Positions 59,062-64,000 of a stretch of 64,000 nt of DNA are shown here, in pieces. Under the pieces are notes generated by a model. The model searched no databases, was not told the DNA's origin, and was given only the letters and a program-made list of their open reading frames with translations. This DNA comes from Azospirillum formosense. Its GTDB lineage: Bacteria > Pseudomonadota > Alphaproteobacteria > Azospirillales > Azospirillaceae. The position numbers and the translations under genes are program-made. The stretch lies in contig NZ_CP159403.1 in the NCBI RefSeq assembly GCF_040500525.1, forward strand, positions 511,001 to 575,000. The letters run 5' to 3'. Numbering within the stretch: position 1 is the first letter of the stretch; every line of letters starts with the position of its first letter.

Positions 59062-60120
59062 TCAAGTGGTCTCGCGGACCATCAGGCGAAAGCCCAGATC
59101 CACGCGGCGCGGATTTTCCCGGCTCTGGGGCGTCCGGCTTTCCATGCCCGCGATCAGCAGACGGGCCGCCTCCACGCCGATCGCGCGGCGGGGGGTGGCG
59201 ACCGTGGTCAGCGGCGGGACGGTCCAGGCCGCCCCCGCCAGATCATTGAAGCCGGCGACGGCCAGCCGCTCCGGCACCGGGATGCCGAGCCGCGCGCATT
59301 GGAACAACGCGCCCTGCGCCAGATCGTCGTTGCACAGGAACAGCGCATCGGTGTCGGGGTGGGCGGCCAGCGCGCGCTCCAGCAGCTCCGCGCCCAGCGC
59401 GACGGAGGTGGCGTCCGGCACCATCAATTCAAGCTCCGGGTCGTGCCGCCCGGCGTCGCGCAGCGCCTGCCGCCAGCCGTCGCAGCGCTGGCGCGTCCGC
59501 GGGTCGAGCTGCCCGGCGATCAGCCCGATCCGCCGCCGTCCCCGCGCCGCCAGATGCGCGCCGACGGCGTAGCCGGCGTCGTATTGCGAGAAGCCGACCG
59601 TCTGCACCGGGCAGTCGCCGTGCCTGCCCTCCGCCACCAGATCCATGGTGTGGACGACCGGGATCGTCAGGCCGCGCAGCAGCTCCCAGGTGCCCGGCGT
59701 GTGGTCGAGCCCGCTCAGGATCACCCCGTCCGGATCGTGGGCGAGCTGCATGCGCAGCACGCGCTCCTCCGCCTCCGGGCCGTAGCCGGTGATGCCGATC
59801 AGCGGCTGGTAGCCCTGCGGGCTCAGCGTCTCCTGCACCCCGGCCAGCAGATCGATGAAGACGGCGTTGGTCAGGGAGGGGATCAGCACCGCCACCGTCA
59901 TCGTCCGCGCCGAGGCGAGCGCGGAGGCCACGCGGCTGGGCACGAAGCCCAGGCGGCGGCTCGCCTCCTCGACGCGGGCGCGCACCTCCTCGCTGACCGT
60001 GTCGGGCCGGCGCAGGGCGCGGGACACGGTCATCGCGCTGACCCCGGCGGCGGCGGCGACGTCGGCCATGGTGGTGCGTCCGCTGCGCGAGGATCGGGGT
60101 TTGCGGGGGGTGGCGGTCAT
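59062..60120 (-). CDS. gntR: LacI-family gluconate regulator GntR
   Basis: A 352-residue repressor. The N-terminal LacI helix-turn-helix (TMADVAAAAGVSAMTVSRALRRPDTVSEE, about 17-45) is followed by the hinge and the periplasmic-binding-like effector domain (VAVLIPSLTNAVFIDLLAG to about 340). Sequence and location (between gnd and gntK) fit GntR, whose inducer is gluconate. Two ATGTTACCGCTAACA-type operators occur in and near the divergent gntK start region, matching the known GntR operator ATGTTACC(N)GGTAACAT. It is divergent from gntK. Confidence 0.9.
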   Translation of the reverse strand: MTATPRKPRSSRSGRTTMADVAAAAGVSAMTVSRALRRPDTVSEEVRARVEEASRRLGFVPSRVASALASARTMTVAVLIPSLTNAVFIDLLAGVQETLSPQGYQPLIGITGYGPEAEERVLRMQLAHDPDGVILSGLDHTPGTWELLRGLTIPVVHTMDLVAEGRHGDCPVQTVGFSQYDAGYAVGAHLAARGRRRIGLIAGQLDPRTRQRCDGWRQALRDAGRHDPELELMVPDATSVALGAELLERALAAHPDTDALFLCNDDLAQGALFQCARLGIPVPERLAVAGFNDLAGAAWTVPPLTTVATPRRAIGVEAARLLIAGMESRTPQSRENPRRVDLGFRLMVRETT

Positions 60121-60181
60121 CGGCGTTCCAGTTGTCCGGCGGTCATTATCCCGCGCCGGATTGGGCTTTACAAGCCTCGTT

Positions 60182-60196
60182 TGTTAGCGGTAACAT
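60182..60196. promoter_or_regulatory. GntR-type operator, site 1
   Basis: TGTTAGCGGTAACAT is the reverse complement of the site at 60261 and matches the GntR/LacI-family gluconate operator (ATGTTACC-GGTAACAT type). It lies in the 118-base divergent gap between gntR and gntK. Confidence 0.75.
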
Positions 60197-60238
60197 GCGC
60201 ATCTCTCCCCAGACATTTTGTTTCGAGGACCGACCAGC

Positions 60239-60790
60239 ATGAGCCCTCTTCCGTCTCCCGATGTTACCGCTAACATAAACGGGGCCGTGGATGCCATCGT
60301 GGTGATGGGCGTGGCGGGCTGCGGCAAGACCTCGGTGGGGGAGGAACTGGCCCGGCGGCTCGGCTGGCAGTTCCTGGAGGGCGACGGCTTTCACCCGCCG
60401 GAGAACATCGCGAAGATGTCCGCCGGCATCCCGCTTCAGGACGAGGACCGCTGGGGCTGGCTGGACACCATCGCCGCCCACATCGCGCTCGCGCGGGAGG
60501 CGAAGGCGCCGATCGTGGTGTCCTGCTCCGCTCTGAAGCGGCGCTACCGCGAGCGGCTGAGCGCCGGCGGGACGCGCGTCCTGTTCGTCCATCTCGACGG
60601 CAGCCGGGACGTCATCCACGCCCGCATGGCCCTGCGCGCCGGCCATTTCATGCCGACGACCCTGCTCGACAGCCAGTTCGCGGCGCTGGAGCCGCTGGGG
60701 GCCGGGGAGCTGGGCCTCGTCTGCGGCATCGACGCCAGCCCGGCGGAGATCGCCGCCCGCGTCTCCTCCCGGATCGCCCCCGCCGCCTGA
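60239..60790 (+). CDS. gntK: Gluconokinase
   Basis: A 183-residue P-loop kinase making 6-phosphogluconate from gluconate and ATP. The Walker A loop is [20 protein letters not shown], followed by family motifs [31 protein letters not shown] and [15 protein letters not shown]. From the ATG at 60239 the first 16 residues are untypical, and the second GntR operator (60261-60276) lies inside them. GTG at 60287 would give a shorter N-terminus beginning at [10 protein letters not shown], closer to known gluconokinases, and would leave both operators upstream. The start is thus uncertain. edd follows 31 bases after the stop. Confidence 0.93.
   Translation: MSPLPSPDVTANINGAVDAIVVMGVAGCGKTSVGEELARRLGWQFLEGDGFHPPENIAKMSAGIPLQDEDRWGWLDTIAAHIALAREAKAPIVVSCSALKRRYRERLSAGGTRVLFVHLDGSRDVIHARMALRAGHFMPTTLLDSQFAALEPLGAGELGLVCGIDASPAEIAARVSSRIAPAA
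60261..60276. promoter_or_regulatory. GntR-type operator, site 2 (within or just before gntK)
   Basis: ATGTTACCGCTAACAT shows the same 15-base half-pair as the site at 60182, inverted. The centres are about 80 bases apart, suitable for cooperative binding or looping. If gntK starts at 60239 this operator is coding sequence (codons 8-13); if it starts at GTG 60287 it is in the leader. Confidence 0.75.
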
Positions 60791-60821
60791 CCATTCTGCC
60801 GTCTGGAAGGACTGCGCCACA

Positions 60822-62621
<1,800 letters not shown>

Positions 62622-62663
62622 GAGGCGGTCCCCCCGCCCCGAGAAGGGGCGAGGGGAGTCCGA

Positions 62664-63428
62664 TCACTTCACGGTCAGCTCGTAGGTGCCCATCGTCCCG
62701 TACACGGCGACGGACGTGCTGCCCGCCGGGACCATGACGGTGCCGACGTGCGAGCCGGTGGTCACAACGTCGCCGGCCTTCAGGCCGCCCAGGCTGACCG
62801 CGCCGGTGTTGGCCATCCACACCAGAAGCCGCACCGGCTCGCCCGCGGAGTTGCCGGCGACCGTGTCGGCCTTGGTCTCGCCGTCGACGACCAGGGTCAC
62901 CCGCTCCTTCAGCGGCTCCAGCGAGCGCCAGTCGGCGATGGCCGGGCCGACGACCAGGGCGCCGTGGTTGAACTGGTCGGCCATGTGGCTGAGCCCGTCC
63001 TGCGAGCCGAAGCCGGCGAAGCGCGTGTCGACGATCTCGAAGGCCGGGTGGACGGACCCGACGGCGTCGAGGACCTCCTCGCGGCTGTAGGGCTCGGCGC
63101 GGGGCGGCAGGTCCTTGGCGAACTTGTAGGCGATCTCCGCCTCCATGCCGATCACCTGATAGTCCGCCGCGGGAAGCGTCGTGGTGTCGAAGAACACCGT
63201 GTCGGCGTGGATGGGCGCGCGGAACGGCTCCGTGTCCGGGGTGCGGGCGCCAACCTTCCAGGCGACCACCGGGCCGAGGCGGCGGGCCACGGCGTCCTGG
63301 ATGGCGTAGGCCTCGGCCTCGCTGGTCGGGCGGGTCGGCAGGGCGGACAGCCAGTCGCGGCTTTTCCGCGCCTGGATCAGGGCGTCGACCGAGTCGCTGA
63401 ACGCGGCGTCGTTGATCACTTCGGACAT
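62664..63428 (-). CDS. Fumarylacetoacetate hydrolase family / 2-keto-4-pentenoate hydratase-like enzyme
   Basis: A 254-residue cytoplasmic protein. The family pattern is visible: [26 protein letters not shown], a metal-binding [15 protein letters not shown] segment (Glu pair) and [11 protein letters not shown]. The C-terminal [18 protein letters not shown] strand is typical of MhpD/TesE-like hydratases and related decarboxylases. The substrate is a keto-enoic or keto-acid compound not resolvable by eye. It lies 27 bases after a LacI-family regulator in the same direction, so it is probably controlled by it. It is convergent with edd. Confidence 0.85.
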   Translation of the reverse strand: MSEVINDAAFSDSVDALIQARKSRDWLSALPTRPTSEAEAYAIQDAVARRLGPVVAWKVGARTPDTEPFRAPIHADTVFFDTTTLPAADYQVIGMEAEIAYKFAKDLPPRAEPYSREEVLDAVGSVHPAFEIVDTRFAGFGSQDGLSHMADQFNHGALVVGPAIADWRSLEPLKERVTLVVDGETKADTVAGNSAGEPVRLLVWMANTGAVSLGGLKAGDVVTTGSHVGTVMVPAGSTSVAVYGTMGTYELTVK

Positions 63429-63455
63429 GGTCTTCGGGCCTTCGCTTTTCTTCGG

Positions 63456-64000
63456 TTATTGGTGCTTGTCGGGTTGGACTCTCATGGCGCCGCAGGATTC
63501 GCGGATGACCAGACGGGCGGGCAGGATCACGCGCTCCGGCGCCCCCTGCGGGTCGGCGATGCGGCGCAGCAGGAGGCGGGCGGCTTCCTGCCCGATCTGG
63601 CGGGCGGAGGTCGCGACGGTGGTCAGGGCGGGGCGGCTTATCGCCGCTTCGGTCAGATCGTCGAAACCGGTCACCGCGATGTCCCGTCCTGCCCGCAGAC
63701 CGCGGGCCTCCAGCCCCAGCATCACGCCGAACGCGACGAGGTCGTTGTAACACAGCATCGCGGTGGGCGGGTCGGCAAGATCCATCAGCGGCCCCACCGC
63801 GTCCAGACCGCCGCGGCGGGTGGCCGGGCAACGGACGACAAGGTCCGGGGTCAGCCCATGGCGGCGCAGCGCCGCGGCGAAGCCGACGCGGCGGCCGGCG
63901 AAGGCGGAATGGGACAGGTTGCCGCCGACGAAGGCGATGCGGCGATGACCGATCCGCAGCAGATGCTCGGTCACCATTTCCATCCCGAACTCGTAATCCA
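63456..64000 (-). CDS. LacI-family regulator, N-terminal part outside window
   Basis: The frame is open through to the last base, so the gene is cut by the right edge; the visible C-terminal part is about 181 residues (continuing DYEFGMEMV upstream of the first in-frame Met). The effector domain pattern is clear: HLLRIGHRRIAFVGGNLSHSAFAGRR, PTAMLCYNDLVAFGVMLGLEARGL and GFDDLTEAAISRPALTTVATSARQIGQEAARLLLRRI. The DNA-binding helix is outside the window. It precedes the FAA-hydrolase-family gene and probably regulates it. Confidence 0.88.
   Translation of the reverse strand, partial: DYEFGMEMVTEHLLRIGHRRIAFVGGNLSHSAFAGRRVGFAAALRRHGLTPDLVVRCPATRRGGLDAVGPLMDLADPPTAMLCYNDLVAFGVMLGLEARGLRAGRDIAVTGFDDLTEAAISRPALTTVATSARQIGQEAARLLLRRIADPQGAPERVILPARLVIRESCGAMRVQPDKHQ

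Overview
The window is high-GC chromosomal DNA, densely coding, with short intergenic gaps and many ATGA/GTGA start-stop overlaps. Gene content and order are alphaproteobacterial: divK-pleD next to rpmG, an rnr/DUF2459/topA/dprA block, an EipB (DUF1849) envelope protein, two CtrA-type TTAA-N7-TTAA sites and many two-component and cyclic-di-GMP proteins. The protein style points to Rhodospirillales and most likely Azospirillum or a close relative. That assignment is inference from sequence style, not a database result. No tRNA, rRNA, CRISPR array, insertion sequence or prophage was recognised.

Layout. Positions 1-8.3 kb hold housekeeping genes: the 3' part of ppx, a degenerate EAL-domain protein behind a CtrA-type site, rnd and aspS (divergent), a small protein, eipB and a 2-hydroxyacid dehydrogenase. 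Positions 8.4-13.3 kb form a signalling block: a diguanylate cyclase behind a near-consensus sigma-54 promoter, a phytochrome-derived histidine kinase that appears to have lost its chromophore site and PHY domain, then divK and pleD. Positions 13.3-23.8 kb carry rpmG, a CtpA-type protease, rnr, a DUF2459 protein, topA, dprA and a helix-turn-helix protein with an acidic FSFD-repeat tail.

Positions 24-33 kb are the most unusual part. A pseudo-receiver/winged-helix regulator diverges from a tightly coupled five-gene operon: a two-TM sensor, a homologous sensor fused through HAMP to an MFS transporter, an orphan PF04392 binding protein, a GNAT acetyltransferase and an ATP-grasp ligase. Two lysine/alanine-rich helical proteins of unknown function follow. 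My reading is a sense-make-export module for a small amidated or peptide-like metabolite, which is inference. Positions 33.4-38.4 kb hold a 7TMR-DISM hybrid kinase, a 33-codon ORF that exactly bridges it to an OmpR-type regulator, and a second copy of the pseudo-receiver/winged-helix regulator.

Positions 38.4-48.3 kb contain a TPR-GT41 glycosyltransferase, an RcnB-like protein and a polyamine-type ABC importer operon with a hydantoin/Asp-Glu racemase. That operon diverges from a GntR/FCD regulator across two identical palindromic operators. Positions 48.4-57.4 kb hold hemH, a glycine-betaine importer in yehZYXW order, a helical hypothetical, a BON-LysM protein, a catalytically dead HtrA-like protein and a thioesterase/crotonase pair. 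Positions 57.5-62.6 kb are a gluconate/Entner-Doudoroff cluster (gnd, gntR, gntK, edd) with two GntR-type operators. The window ends with a fumarylacetoacetate-hydrolase-family enzyme and a LacI-family regulator cut by the right edge.
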